Below are positions 26,209 to 35,082 of a stretch of DNA of 64,000 nucleotides, piece by piece. The position numbers were made by a program, and so were the translations under genes. This DNA comes from Propionibacteriaceae bacterium UBA7704. GTDB taxonomy: Bacteria > Actinomycetota > Actinomycetes > Propionibacteriales > Propionibacteriaceae. Location of the stretch: positions 305 through 64,304 of the forward strand of contig DLGC01000006.1 in assembly GCA_002482525.1 (NCBI GenBank), in the 5' to 3' direction. Every line of letters starts with the position of its first letter. Position 1 is the stretch's first letter. The notes below the pieces were generated by a model that saw only the letters and a list, made by a program, of their open reading frames with translations, was not told the DNA's origin and did no database searches.

Positions 26209-27075
26209 ATGGTCACGATCAAAGAAGCTGCCGCGCTCACCGGTGTCTCGGAGTACACACTGCGAGCCTGGGAGGACCGCTACGGGGTGATCGCCCCGCA
26301 GCGCACGCCGTCGGGCTACCGCATCTACTCCGACGCGGATCTCGACCAAGTGAAGACCATGGCCTCTCTCATCACGGCGGGCCTGGCACCTCGTGCGGCC
26401 GCTGCCGAGACTGCTCGGCGGCACCAACTCGGCTCAGTCGAGGATCCGTTCGCCGAACTCATCGCCGCAGCAGCCACTCTCGACGCTCGACGCCTGAGTG
26501 CTGAGTTGGGCCGACGATTCACCAGCTACGACTTCGAGGTCTTGGTTCGGCTATGGCTGATGCCCGCTATGAAACGCCTCGGCGAGGAGTGGCGCGAAGG
26601 AAACTTGGGGGTGGCCTCCGAACACCTGGTCGCAGCCCAAGTGATGCGTCGACTGAGTGCCGCCTACGACCAAGCCACTCCCAAGCCTGCTGCGGTACAA
26701 ATCCTTATCGGCGCCCCACCAGGGGTCGATCACCAACTCGGCATCTTCGCCTTCGCCGTTGCCTGTCGCCGGCTGGGTCTGAACACCACCTACCTGGGTG
26801 GTCAACTCCCGACATCCGCCTGGTCCGACGCCGCCGAAAGAGCCCGTCCCGACGCCATCGTCACCACGATCCCCCGCCTACGTGACGCCCCGAAAGTGGC
26901 GCTGCTCGCCGCCCAACTCCGCTCGACAGGAATCCCCCTGTGGGTGGGTGGACGCCATCAGCAATCGGCCACCGAACCCGCTCGCCAACTCGGCCACGAC
27001 ATCCCCGACGCTGCAGTCCAACTCGATCGAGCAACCCGAATTGCGGCTTCGGCATCCGAAAAGACCCGACTCTGA
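26209..27075 (+). CDS. MerR-family regulator with cobalamin-binding domain (CarH/LitR-like photoreceptor)
   Basis: 288 residues. N-terminal MerR winged helix (IKEAAALTGVSEYTLRAWED, RTPSGYRIYSD), then a four-helix cap and a B12-binding Rossmann domain. The CarH light-sensing signature W-x9-EH is present as W128...E138-H139, and the lower-axial histidine as H175 in PPGVDHQLG, although the usual Glu/Asp two residues before that histidine is Val. In CarH these residues hold adenosylcobalamin; the dark tetramer represses and light releases it. It therefore probably represses the divergent TspO-like gene, and perhaps itself, in the dark. Confidence 0.85.
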   Translation: MVTIKEAAALTGVSEYTLRAWEDRYGVIAPQRTPSGYRIYSDADLDQVKTMASLITAGLAPRAAAAETARRHQLGSVEDPFAELIAAAATLDARRLSAELGRRFTSYDFEVLVRLWLMPAMKRLGEEWREGNLGVASEHLVAAQVMRRLSAAYDQATPKPAAVQILIGAPPGVDHQLGIFAFAVACRRLGLNTTYLGGQLPTSAWSDAAERARPDAIVTTIPRLRDAPKVALLAAQLRSTGIPLWVGGRHQQSATEPARQLGHDIPDAAVQLDRATRIAASASEKTRL

Positions 27076-27173
27076 TTTCCGACCGGCACCCACCGCCGCG
27101 CAACCCGTCGATAGACCGCCGTGCACCTCGGACCGAGCATCGTTGCGCGAGCCAAGCCCTGTCGATCCAAAGG

Positions 27174-30098
27174 CTAGGAAACGGGGATCATGTCGACGCT
27201 GCCAGTCGTGCAAACCAGAACACTGCCGTCATCAAGTATTGCGATGCTCGTTACCGCATAGAACATCTGCCGTCGCTCCACATACCCGCCCCGGAAGATG
27301 CTCACTCGTTCGTACCCTTCGATCGCGAGCGTACCGCCTCGGGCCGCCATGGCAGGCACCGCGACGGAGTAGTAGAGCGTCGCAGGTTGGAGCGTGGTTG
27401 TTGATCGGGGATTAACCATCACTCGAGCGGGCGCGCTGGCCACCATCGGCTCACCTTGATAGCCCAAGACCTCCACCGCACCTCCAGGCACCTCGACTTG
27501 TTCCGCCACTTTCAGCCCTTCAGGATCGAGCCGCAGACTGTAGGGCTCCATTGGACAGGAAATCCAAGGTGAGGTATCCACCACATCCACTTGCCACGGC
27601 TGGCACGGCAACGAAACGCTCGCAGCCTGCTCACCGGATCGGGCATCCAATGCAACGAGGGTGTTGTCGACCGGAGAAGTGACGTAAACCACGCCGGACG
27701 CAACTGCAAGACCCGGAATTCCATTCCCGAGCTTCCTTGACCAAAGGGGGCGCGCGTCGGCAATTGACCAGGCGCCAACCTCACCGGAGGCACCCTTCTG
27801 CTGCGGCGCCGCCCAGTAGATTGTGTCGCCATCCATGATGGCCCGGTAGGGAACGCGCGGCAACTCGCCAATCTCGACAACTTCAGGATCGTCGTTGCCG
27901 CTGAAGTCGATCTTGTCCACAGTGGTCTTATCGACGATCACATAGGCGGCATCTTGTGTGCCACCCAGAGCGCCATTGATATACCTCGCCTCAGGCATGT
28001 GAGTCTGTCTTCGCGCAGGCTGCCCCAGGGGATCTCCCGTGAAGACAGGCCTGAACGTCGGCAAGATCAGCACATTGATCAGGATTACCAGCAGCCACGG
28101 GTGCTGCCACCATCGGGGCTTGCGCTTCGCCTCGGATGGCGGCAGCACCCTGAAGGGTGGAGTTGGCCCGGCCCCACCCTCGAGGAAGTACTTCGCGGGG
28201 GCCGGAATGGCATCCTGAGCGGCTGGTGAGCCTGGCTCGATCCGAACTGCCCGCGAAGCGATCTGAAGTGCTTTGTCGTAACTGACGTCGTCCTGAGTCG
28301 CTGACAGCAGCACCAGCGGATACGGCTGGGAAAAGGTCAAGGACACCGCCAGCACATGCCGGTTTCCGTACATCGGCTCCAGGAGATGCCAAGGCACCTT
28401 GCATGCCTCCGCCAGCGCAGCCAATCGTTCTCGTTGTTCATTCTGATCGACGGGGGGCATCACAAACACCGTCTTGTGGAGAACACCAAGTTGCGACAGT
28501 CTCGTGGCTTCCCAAATCAGCGCCTCAGAGCGCCCCAAGTTCAGCACGATGAGTCGAGCGTCGCGCATCAGCACTTCCACTCGCTGCTGCCAATCCGACC
28601 CGAAGTACAGCCGTTGCGCACCCACTCCCGGAGGCAATCGCTCACCCGGTTTTCCGACGGCCACAACGGCGCCTTCTCGATCCAGCGAAATTGCTTCAAT
28701 TTCTTCGAATCGGTTCCGGCGCCTCAAGAACAGTTGATCAAGCACGCTCGCGCGGCCAACTTGCCGCACGCGCATCTCCAAGTAGTCATCGCTGAAATTC
28801 CGCAGCAACAACGCATACTCCCCAGGCGTAATGGGGCGCCCCGCGGCCGTCTTCAAGGCAAGTCGACGCGCCAGTGCGATTGGCACGAAGGCGAGCAACA
28901 GCAAGAGCACTGCGACCCATTGCATAACCAGAAAGACCCAGAAGGCGAACCAGTCCGGCAGATCGGCAAACATCCCCAGACTACCCAGGTGATTCCCTGT
29001 CACCCACAAGGTTCCAGCACCGGTCACGAGGAGTAGAGCGAGCATCAGTCCCCCGCCGAGAATGATGCGGCCAGGCCATCCGATGCCAGTAATGCCCTTA
29101 CCCTTCAACGTTCCGTCCAGAATCCAGCGCTGAGCCAGCACCCCGGTCACGAACGCCACGGCAAGTAGCCCGAACAGTGGCAGCGCATCCCAGTTCAGTT
29201 CCTCTCCAAGACGAAGGCTCCACAGCACCAACACCAAACGCCACGCGCCCACCGCCCGGATCTTCGAGCGGCGATATCGCGCAGCGGTGGTCACGTCCAC
29301 CGATCCTCGTGGCACTCTCCCCGCACGACTCCTAACAGCCATGGCTTGCCAGGTGGAGCGGTCGGTAATGAGGCCCCTCAAGACACTGATCAACGCAACA
29401 CCGAGCGTTGCGAAGAGGAAACCCCGTTGAATTGAGGTCCAGGTAGCACTGCGATAGTCCGGGTATGGATTGTCAGGACTGTCTTTGATAGTCGAGAGCT
29501 GTCTGGCTAACGCGGCGGCCAGAAGGGTCTTCACGCGATTGTGTGATCCGTCCCCGACTGCCTGGACGCTAATCCACACCGCAACTCGCCCAACATCAGC
29601 TTGCGCGCATCCTTTTCCCATCCAGGAATCCGTTGAGTCCGATCCCGCCCTGGTGGCACCTGGAACATTCCACGGATTAAGGGGATCACAAAGCACCGGC
29701 GCAGTGTGCGGGGTGTCATGGTGGCGGTACTGTACGGCAACCACCGTTACCCCTTCACGGGTGCCGGGGTTAAACCACTCACGCTCCCATGCCTGTTCGA
29801 AGGATAGCCTTCGTAGATCAAACGCCAGCGCACCTTGCTGGGTGAACTCCCGCGTGTTTGGCAACCAGTCCATCAACAGCGGCATCGGCTGGCCGGTCAA
29901 TTCCGAAACTGCGGCAGTATCGAGAAGGCTCGTGGCCAATGGCTGCGAGGTCTTTGGATCTTGCAGCGGATCCGCCCCCACCGGACTGAAGCCTTTGCTC
30001 GACATCATCGCTGCGATGACTAAACCTATGCCTATCCAATAAAAGACGACCCACAGAATGCGCCGCAACATGGAGGGGTTGCGTTCCACCAAAGGCAC
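27174..30098 (-). CDS. Unrecognised polytopic membrane protein with TIR-like cytoplasmic domain and propeller-like C-terminus
   Basis: 974 residues, no family recognised. Membrane helix at about 13-31, an exported region (32-220) with Cys137 and Cys164, helices near 225-243, 287-297, 304-322, 345-365 and 384-410. A soluble alpha/beta domain follows (430-600) with GEYALLLRNFSDD, AVVAVGKPGERLPP and LIVLNLGRSEALIWEATRL, whose pattern recalls TIR folds (Glu530 falls where TIR enzymes carry the catalytic Glu). Another helix lies at 664-682, and the exported tail has repeated beta segments like a PQQ/quinoprotein propeller (VVYVTSPVDNTLVALDARSG). GTG 30098 is supported by GGAGG seven bases upstream. 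The base composition looks less GC-rich than its neighbours, which suggests transfer. Its role is unknown. Confidence 0.75.
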   Translation of the reverse strand: MPLVERNPSMLRRILWVVFYWIGIGLVIAAMMSSKGFSPVGADPLQDPKTSQPLATSLLDTAAVSELTGQPMPLLMDWLPNTREFTQQGALAFDLRRLSFEQAWEREWFNPGTREGVTVVAVQYRHHDTPHTAPVLCDPLNPWNVPGATRAGSDSTDSWMGKGCAQADVGRVAVWISVQAVGDGSHNRVKTLLAAALARQLSTIKDSPDNPYPDYRSATWTSIQRGFLFATLGVALISVLRGLITDRSTWQAMAVRSRAGRVPRGSVDVTTAARYRRSKIRAVGAWRLVLVLWSLRLGEELNWDALPLFGLLAVAFVTGVLAQRWILDGTLKGKGITGIGWPGRIILGGGLMLALLLVTGAGTLWVTGNHLGSLGMFADLPDWFAFWVFLVMQWVAVLLLLLAFVPIALARRLALKTAAGRPITPGEYALLLRNFSDDYLEMRVRQVGRASVLDQLFLRRRNRFEEIEAISLDREGAVVAVGKPGERLPPGVGAQRLYFGSDWQQRVEVLMRDARLIVLNLGRSEALIWEATRLSQLGVLHKTVFVMPPVDQNEQRERLAALAEACKVPWHLLEPMYGNRHVLAVSLTFSQPYPLVLLSATQDDVSYDKALQIASRAVRIEPGSPAAQDAIPAPAKYFLEGGAGPTPPFRVLPPSEAKRKPRWWQHPWLLVILINVLILPTFRPVFTGDPLGQPARRQTHMPEARYINGALGGTQDAAYVIVDKTTVDKIDFSGNDDPEVVEIGELPRVPYRAIMDGDTIYWAAPQQKGASGEVGAWSIADARPLWSRKLGNGIPGLAVASGVVYVTSPVDNTLVALDARSGEQAASVSLPCQPWQVDVVDTSPWISCPMEPYSLRLDPEGLKVAEQVEVPGGAVEVLGYQGEPMVASAPARVMVNPRSTTTLQPATLYYSVAVPAMAARGGTLAIEGYERVSIFRGGYVERRQMFYAVTSIAILDDGSVLVCTTGSVDMIPVS

Positions 30099-30435
30099 TG
30101 GTCAACCTCCGCTCAGGAACACACCAAGGCGGGCAATGGGATTCCGCCGACCGCGACAGCAAAGGGCTCACTCGGAGCCCCTGCATCCAACTTTGGACCA
30201 CCGTATCGCGACACCACTTACTACGAACACCAGGAAAAGCGAGCGGACCATGGAGTGGTCCGACGACCGTGGCGGTGTGCCCACACCCAGGTCCGTCGGC
30301 GAACTTCAGAATCGGCGACGCGACAAAATTACGTTCTCGTAATGAGGCTGCGCTCGGCTGTAACGCGAGCGTGGTTACCTGGCTGCAGGACCAACGTCGT
30401 TCTCTTCAGCCAGGCCACTCGAAAGGGAACCGACC
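30099..30435. promoter_or_regulatory. Divergent intergenic region with two inverted repeats
   Basis: 337 bases without a gene. Two short inverted repeats lie together: ATTACG-TTCT-CGTAAT (30328-30343) and GTAAC-N9-GTTAC (30360-30378). They share TAAC/GTAA half-sites and sit about 60-100 bases before the Cys-rich protein, where an operator would be. A ribosome binding site GAAAGGGA (30421-30428) precedes the GTG start of that gene. Confidence 0.45.
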
Positions 30436-31509
30436 GTGACGACCACCACCCTCGATCTATTCGGAGTCACCGCCCACAGCACCTTCGCCAACGGCGTGAT
30501 GCGCGATTGCACCCTCGACGAGCCCAATGTGATCTCCACCTCCGTCGGCGACTTGATCCCGCGCTACGAGAAGCTGGAAGTCCGCACCAAGCCCGGACAA
30601 TCGCTGTCGTTCTACAAGTCCGGTGCGCTGCGCACGGTCTACTTGGAGGACCAGACCGAGGTCAATACCCCACTGGGTCCGCTGCCCGCCGAACTGGTGA
30701 GTTTCTACGAGGACGGCGCACTCAACACCGTCTTCCAGCTCAACGGCCAACTCAGCTACGCCTGGACCGAGGTCGACGAGGCCGGTTTGGCCCAGGAGTG
30801 GACGCTCGATCTCGACTTCGACACCATCACCACCAAGTTGATCTCGCTGCGGTTCTACCCGACCGGCGAGATTCGCAGCCTCACGCTGTGGCCGGGCGAG
30901 TCCCTGATGCTCAACACACCCATCGGACGACGGCTGGTGCGCACCGGCATCCGGCTGCATCCCAACGGAGCCTTGGCGTCATTCGAGCCGGCGGTTCCGA
31001 TGATGATCGACACCCCGATCGGGCCCATCTCCGCCTACGACGTGGACGCGTTCACTGTCGACGGCGATCAGAACTCAGTGCGTTTCGATGAAGATGGTCG
31101 TCTGGTGCACCTCATGACCGCCGGGCAGATCGTGGTGGAGAACTCTGCCGGCGAGAAGACCCGGATCAGCTCCAACACCCGCTATGCGCTCACCGCCGAT
31201 ATCCCAGTGAAGCTCGCCATCGACATCAGCTTCGACGGCGACCACGTCGTCATCGACAACAGCTTGGAGACCCACACCTTCGACATTGCCGAGTGCACCT
31301 TCACCACCCTCAGCGAGATCGAGACCACCGCCCTGACTGCTTGTGACATGCGCTGCGAGACCGGAGCCGGCGCCGATTTCGGCACCGATGGTTGCAGTGG
31401 CGGAAGTTGCGGCAGCAGCAGTGGCGGCTGCGGCGAGGGAAGCTGCAGCACCGTCATGGAACCCTGCGACAACTGCGCGGACGGCAAGTGCACCGGACGG
31501 TGTGCCTGA
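30436..31509 (+). CDS. Uncharacterised protein with MORN-like repeats and Cys-rich tail
   Basis: 357 residues, cytoplasmic by appearance. Residues 50-240 contain beta-hairpin repeats of the form SLSFYKSGALRTVYLEDQ, LVSFYEDGALNTVFQLNG, SLRFYPTGEIRSLTLWPG and GIRLHPNGALASF, similar to MORN or YwqK-type repeats. The last 50 residues carry ten cysteines (CDMRC, DGCSGGSC, SGGCGEGSC, EPCDNCADGKC, GRCA), which could bind zinc, copper or an iron-sulfur cluster. No family is recognised. GTG start behind GAAAGGGA. It is transcribed alone. Confidence 0.75.
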   Translation: MTTTTLDLFGVTAHSTFANGVMRDCTLDEPNVISTSVGDLIPRYEKLEVRTKPGQSLSFYKSGALRTVYLEDQTEVNTPLGPLPAELVSFYEDGALNTVFQLNGQLSYAWTEVDEAGLAQEWTLDLDFDTITTKLISLRFYPTGEIRSLTLWPGESLMLNTPIGRRLVRTGIRLHPNGALASFEPAVPMMIDTPIGPISAYDVDAFTVDGDQNSVRFDEDGRLVHLMTAGQIVVENSAGEKTRISSNTRYALTADIPVKLAIDISFDGDHVVIDNSLETHTFDIAECTFTTLSEIETTALTACDMRCETGAGADFGTDGCSGGSCGSSSGGCGEGSCSTVMEPCDNCADGKCTGRCA

Positions 31510-31567
31510 GCATGTCGATGGCTCCGGGAGCCGAACCGGGTGACGGGCTGCCGCCAGCCGCCCGTCG

Positions 31568-32305
31568 CTAGCCGGCGTCCTCCTGGCGAATCTCCTGGGT
31601 GGGCTCGCTGGCCGATTCGGTCGTGATCGGATCAGCGGTGACCGGGGTGTTCGTGGCCGCAACCACAGGCGCGGACAAGTCGATGGTGCGCACGGTGCGA
31701 GGCGCCAGTGGCGCCGAGACATAGGTCGGACGAGTGATCGGAATCGGATCCCACAGCGAACCGACCGGCTGCACCGGCAGGCTCAACTCGATGGAATGCT
31801 CGTGAGCGGAATCATCCAGTTCACCCAGCGACAGGGCGGTGGGTTCCTCGTCGGCACCGCTGCGAATGGCTTCGGCTCGGCGGTCCAAGTCGGCGCGCAT
31901 CGCACGCACGCTGAAGCGGGCGATCACCAAGAACACCACGATCAACCCGAACGGGATCAGCGCAACCCACCACGCTCCGATGCCGAATGCAGCCAGGCCC
32001 GCGACGATCAACTGCACGACCAGCAGGAAGATCAACACCCGACGGCGACGCTGCGCAGCCTGGGCGTCCAGAAGTCGCAGTTCGCGCAGCTTGGCGCGTC
32101 GGGTCAGCGGTGTGGAGACATCCACACCGGTTGGCACGGCATCAGCCAGCGACATGCCATGTTGCACGATGGTGACCGGCATCACCTGATCGACCTGATC
32201 GACGCCGTCAACGAGATCATCGGCACGATGGCGCAGGAAGTAGGGCACTAGGTACACCAACCACGCCGCCGCGATGGCGCCGAAAATCAGCCCAGTGAAA
32301 CCCAT
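31568..32305 (-). CDS. glpR: GlpR/SepX-like cell-division membrane protein
   Basis: About 245 residues. An N-terminal helix (GFTGLIFGAIAAAWLVYLVP) ends in the YLVPYFLRHR motif typical of actinobacterial SepX/GlpR. A cytoplasmic segment follows, then two more helices (about 88-135), then a long acidic, Pro/Thr-rich tail. In Corynebacterium GlpR is the membrane receptor of the FtsZ-binding Glp, and in Streptomyces SepX supports division. ATG 32305 is preferred over GTG 32326. The gene order glpR-rimJ-glp is the conserved actinobacterial one. Confidence 0.82.
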   Translation of the reverse strand: MGFTGLIFGAIAAAWLVYLVPYFLRHRADDLVDGVDQVDQVMPVTIVQHGMSLADAVPTGVDVSTPLTRRAKLRELRLLDAQAAQRRRRVLIFLLVVQLIVAGLAAFGIGAWWVALIPFGLIVVFLVIARFSVRAMRADLDRRAEAIRSGADEEPTALSLGELDDSAHEHSIELSLPVQPVGSLWDPIPITRPTYVSAPLAPRTVRTIDLSAPVVAATNTPVTADPITTESASEPTQEIRQEDAG

Positions 32306-32390
32306 AGTCACCAAGCTAAAGGCCACGACTACGATCGAGCCCCACCGCTGGCGGAGTGTCGAGGATTAGCGTCTACTCCCCCGTGCGTTG

Positions 32391-32408
32391 GCCGAGCCTG
32401 TCGAAGCC
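32391..32408. repeat. Half copy of the TTCGACAGGCTC dispersed repeat
   Basis: GCCGAGCCTGTCGAAGCC upstream of the GlpR gene matches one arm of the palindrome found in fabG4 and at 6257-6326. The partner arm is missing here. Confidence 0.55.
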
Positions 32409-32453
32409 CGCAGTTACCCAGCTGTGACCAGGCAGCGACGCGGCGGCGGAAAC

Positions 32454-33071
32454 TCAGTTCTGCTGCCGGCCACGCTCGTAGCGGTGCAGAACCGATTCGG
32501 TGAGTTCCTCGACGGTCAGCACGAACATGTCGTGGTCGCGCCACTCACCGTTGACGTGCATGTAGCGCTCGCGGCGGCCTTCCAGCCGGAAGCCGAGCTT
32601 GCGGACGACAGCCAAGCTGTTGGTGTTCTCCGGACGGATCGCGATCTCGATGCGATGCAGTCCGATCGCGAAACAGTGGTCACAGGCCATCGCCACCGCG
32701 GTCGGAATGATCCCTCGGCCCGCCCAAGCCGGATCCACCCAGTAGCCGATCTGGGCCCAACTGGCTGAGCCGCGCTGGATGCCTGACACGGTCACCTGGC
32801 CGACGAAGCGGGGTGGCTGGCCCGGCGGGGCATAATCCACAGCCCAGGGCAGGGCGAGTCCCGCCCGGGCTCGTTTGTTCATGACCCGCACCAACTGGCC
32901 GAAGGTCAACGCCTCATCGGTCGATCGTGGCGGACGGGTCGAATCCCAGCGTCGGAACCACTGCGGGTCGGAGGCACGGATCCGCGTCCACGCGGCCTCA
33001 TCCCCTCCTCGCACCGGGCGCAGGGTCACCGGAGGATGCTCCAGCCGGATGGGCCAGGCCTTGTTGGCCAT
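32454..33071 (-). CDS. RimJ/RimL-type GNAT N-acetyltransferase
   Basis: About 205 residues of the GNAT fold: TLRPVRGGDEAAW at the N-terminus, then GYWVDPAWAGRGIIPTA-type acetyl-CoA pyrophosphate loop, and NTNSLAVVRKLGF-like (ENTNSLAVVRKLGFRLEG) motif B. RimJ-like enzymes acetylate protein N-termini such as ribosomal proteins. ATG 33071 (MANKAWPIRL) is chosen over an upstream in-frame start. It sits between glp and glpR, and its stable conservation there suggests a role tied to that cluster, so far unexplained. Confidence 0.88.
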   Translation of the reverse strand: MANKAWPIRLEHPPVTLRPVRGGDEAAWTRIRASDPQWFRRWDSTRPPRSTDEALTFGQLVRVMNKRARAGLALPWAVDYAPPGQPPRFVGQVTVSGIQRGSASWAQIGYWVDPAWAGRGIIPTAVAMACDHCFAIGLHRIEIAIRPENTNSLAVVRKLGFRLEGRRERYMHVNGEWRDHDMFVLTVEELTESVLHRYERGRQQN

Positions 33072-33084
33072 CAGCGTCAGGTCT

Positions 33085-34392
33085 CTAGTCCAGGACCCAA
33101 CAGACCACACCGCTGCCGATGCCGAGGGTGCCCATCTCAGCCGGAACGAAAACCACCGTGTTGGCGTCGGACAGCTCAGCCGCGCCCTGATCGCCCACGA
33201 AGGGAAGCGGCCGAACCCCGTTCGAGGTGCTGTGCGCCAGCACCAACTGGGTGCGGGTCGGATGACTGTTCAAAGGGCTGGTCAACTGGCCATCGACCAG
33301 TTCTGGCTCGCTGACCTCCTGACCGCCTAGGCGCTCCACGATGGGGCGTCCGAACAACTCATAGGCCAGATACGCGCGCACTGGGCTGGACGGCAACACC
33401 AGCAGCGGTACCCGATCCGGGCCGACCATGCCGAAGACCATCGGGACATCGAACCCGTCGACGTCGGCGATGTCGAAGGCGCCCATCCCGATCAAACCGG
33501 GCGTGATCGCAGCAATATCGTCGGCGATGAGCACCAGCATGTCGGCGCGCACCAACTGATCGCTGAGGGCATTCGCCACGGCGCGCGGATCCGGGCTGAC
33601 GATGCCGGAGGTGAAGACCTGGGCGCCGTCGTCACGCAGGCTGGCCGCCAACAAAGTGGTGGTGGAGTCATAGCGCTCGGTGAGTCGAGTCAGCGGCAGG
33701 CCGGGTTCCACCAAGCCGGCGGTGGCCGTCACCAGAGCGGCTCGCGGACGTGGTCGCGCCAACACCTTGTCGAAGCCCACCTCGGCGATCAATCCGAGGG
33801 CTCGCGGCGTCAGCAAGGCACCATGCCCGAGCAGCTTGTCGCCGTCAGCGACTCGAGATCCGGCCAGCCACATGTTCTGCTGGAATCGCGCCTCGGACTG
33901 GAATTGGACTTCTTCGCCGACCTCTTGGCCGTCATGCATCGGCACGACTGCATCGGTGCCCTCGGGCACCGGAGCGCCGGCACCGACCTTGATCGCCGTG
34001 CCCGGAGTGAGCGCGGCACCACGCAGGTCATTGGCTGAAACCACGCCTTTCACCGGCAGGATCACCGGCCTCAACTCGCTAGCTCCCACCAGATCAGAGG
34101 CGCGCACCGCCCAACCTTCGACGGTGGCAGAGGTGTAGATGGGCAGATCCAGGTCGCAGGTCAGCGACTCACACAAGGTGAGGCCGCTGGCCTCCATCAG
34201 GCCGATGCCGAAGGGGCGCATCTCCCCGATCAGGGAGAGCAAATAGTCACGATGCTCATCGATACCGCGTAATCCGTTGGCGTCGGTGTCCGGCGCGCCC
34301 GGCAGGCGCTCCAAGCGAGGTTCGGCGGGCGGTGGCGCTGATTCGGCCACCGGCGGCTCCGGTGCTGCTTTGGCACGCGAGAACAGAGGCAT
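33085..34392 (-). CDS. glp: Glp: gephyrin/MoeA-like cell-division protein with altered active-site motifs
   Basis: 435 residues with a Pro-rich N-terminal extension (1-35), then MoeA_N, MoCF and MoeA_C domains. The fold is intact (GAGAPVPEGTDAVVP is well kept), but the motifs of true molybdotransferases are lost: SAMDGYAV reads TSATVEGWAV, the STGDEL loop reads TATAGLVEPG, the GGVSxGxxD loop is replaced by DDIAAITPGLIG, and LPGNPV reads LPSSPV. This agrees with Glp, the MoeA homologue that binds FtsZ and the receptor GlpR in corynebacteria. ATG 34392 is used; the open frame extends upstream into the divergent gene. Confidence 0.83.
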   Translation of the reverse strand: MPLFSRAKAAPEPPVAESAPPPAEPRLERLPGAPDTDANGLRGIDEHRDYLLSLIGEMRPFGIGLMEASGLTLCESLTCDLDLPIYTSATVEGWAVRASDLVGASELRPVILPVKGVVSANDLRGAALTPGTAIKVGAGAPVPEGTDAVVPMHDGQEVGEEVQFQSEARFQQNMWLAGSRVADGDKLLGHGALLTPRALGLIAEVGFDKVLARPRPRAALVTATAGLVEPGLPLTRLTERYDSTTTLLAASLRDDGAQVFTSGIVSPDPRAVANALSDQLVRADMLVLIADDIAAITPGLIGMGAFDIADVDGFDVPMVFGMVGPDRVPLLVLPSSPVRAYLAYELFGRPIVERLGGQEVSEPELVDGQLTSPLNSHPTRTQLVLAHSTSNGVRPLPFVGDQGAAELSDANTVVFVPAEMGTLGIGSGVVCWVLD

Positions 34393-34445
34393 GCGTTTAC
34401 CATAAATCAATGCATCCCGACCTCGGGGAAGGCCAGCCGAAATCG

Positions 34446-35012
34446 ATGGCCGCAGCGGCCCAGAAATCGGCCCTGCGGGCGCAACTGGCTGCCAACCGGC
34501 GACAGCGCGACAACGACCCGGAGACGACAGCGGCACGCACGGCCCGTGCGCTGGTGGCCTGTTCGGGCGCTGCTGTGGTCGCTGCCTATGCCGCGCGCGA
34601 GTTCGAACCCGCCACCAGTGAGTTGATCGAGGCACTGTGGCGCGACGGCGTCCTGGTGCTCCTCCCGGTGCTCACCACCGCACCGTCGTGGGCCTGGTAC
34701 ACCGGCGCTGCGGCGCTGCGTCCGGGTCCGCGCGAGATCCTGCAACCCACCGGACCAGCATTGGGCGCGGACGCCTTGGCTCGAGCCGATTGGATCTGGC
34801 TGCCCGGCCTCGCCGGAACCACCCGAGGTGATCGTCTGGGTACCGGCGGCGGCTGGTACGACCGCGCCCTCCGGCACGCCCGTGCCGACGCGGTGACCGG
34901 GCTGTTGCTGTTCGACGATGAGGTGCTTGATGAGGTGCCCCTTGAGGCCTGGGATCTGCCGGTGGACGTGCTGGTGACCGAGCGCCGTCGCATCGACGCC
35001 ATTCGGGAATAG
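34446..35012 (+). CDS. 5-formyltetrahydrofolate cyclo-ligase
   Basis: About 188 residues, the usual size. It converts 5-formyl-THF to 5,10-methenyl-THF with ATP. The motif GDRLGTGGGWYDRAL (canonical RLGYGGGYYDR) and the N-terminal KSALRAQLAANRRQ are characteristic. ATG 34446 (MAAAAQKSALR) is preferred over ATG 34410, since it yields the standard N-terminus. It lies divergent from glp, a conserved actinobacterial arrangement. Confidence 0.92.
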   Translation: MAAAAQKSALRAQLAANRRQRDNDPETTAARTARALVACSGAAVVAAYAAREFEPATSELIEALWRDGVLVLLPVLTTAPSWAWYTGAAALRPGPREILQPTGPALGADALARADWIWLPGLAGTTRGDRLGTGGGWYDRALRHARADAVTGLLLFDDEVLDEVPLEAWDLPVDVLVTERRRIDAIRE

Positions 35013-35082
35013 TGGTGGGCCGATTCGGAGTTGTGATGTTGGCTCGCTACGATGCCCGCGAGTTCAAATCCAGGAAGTGATC

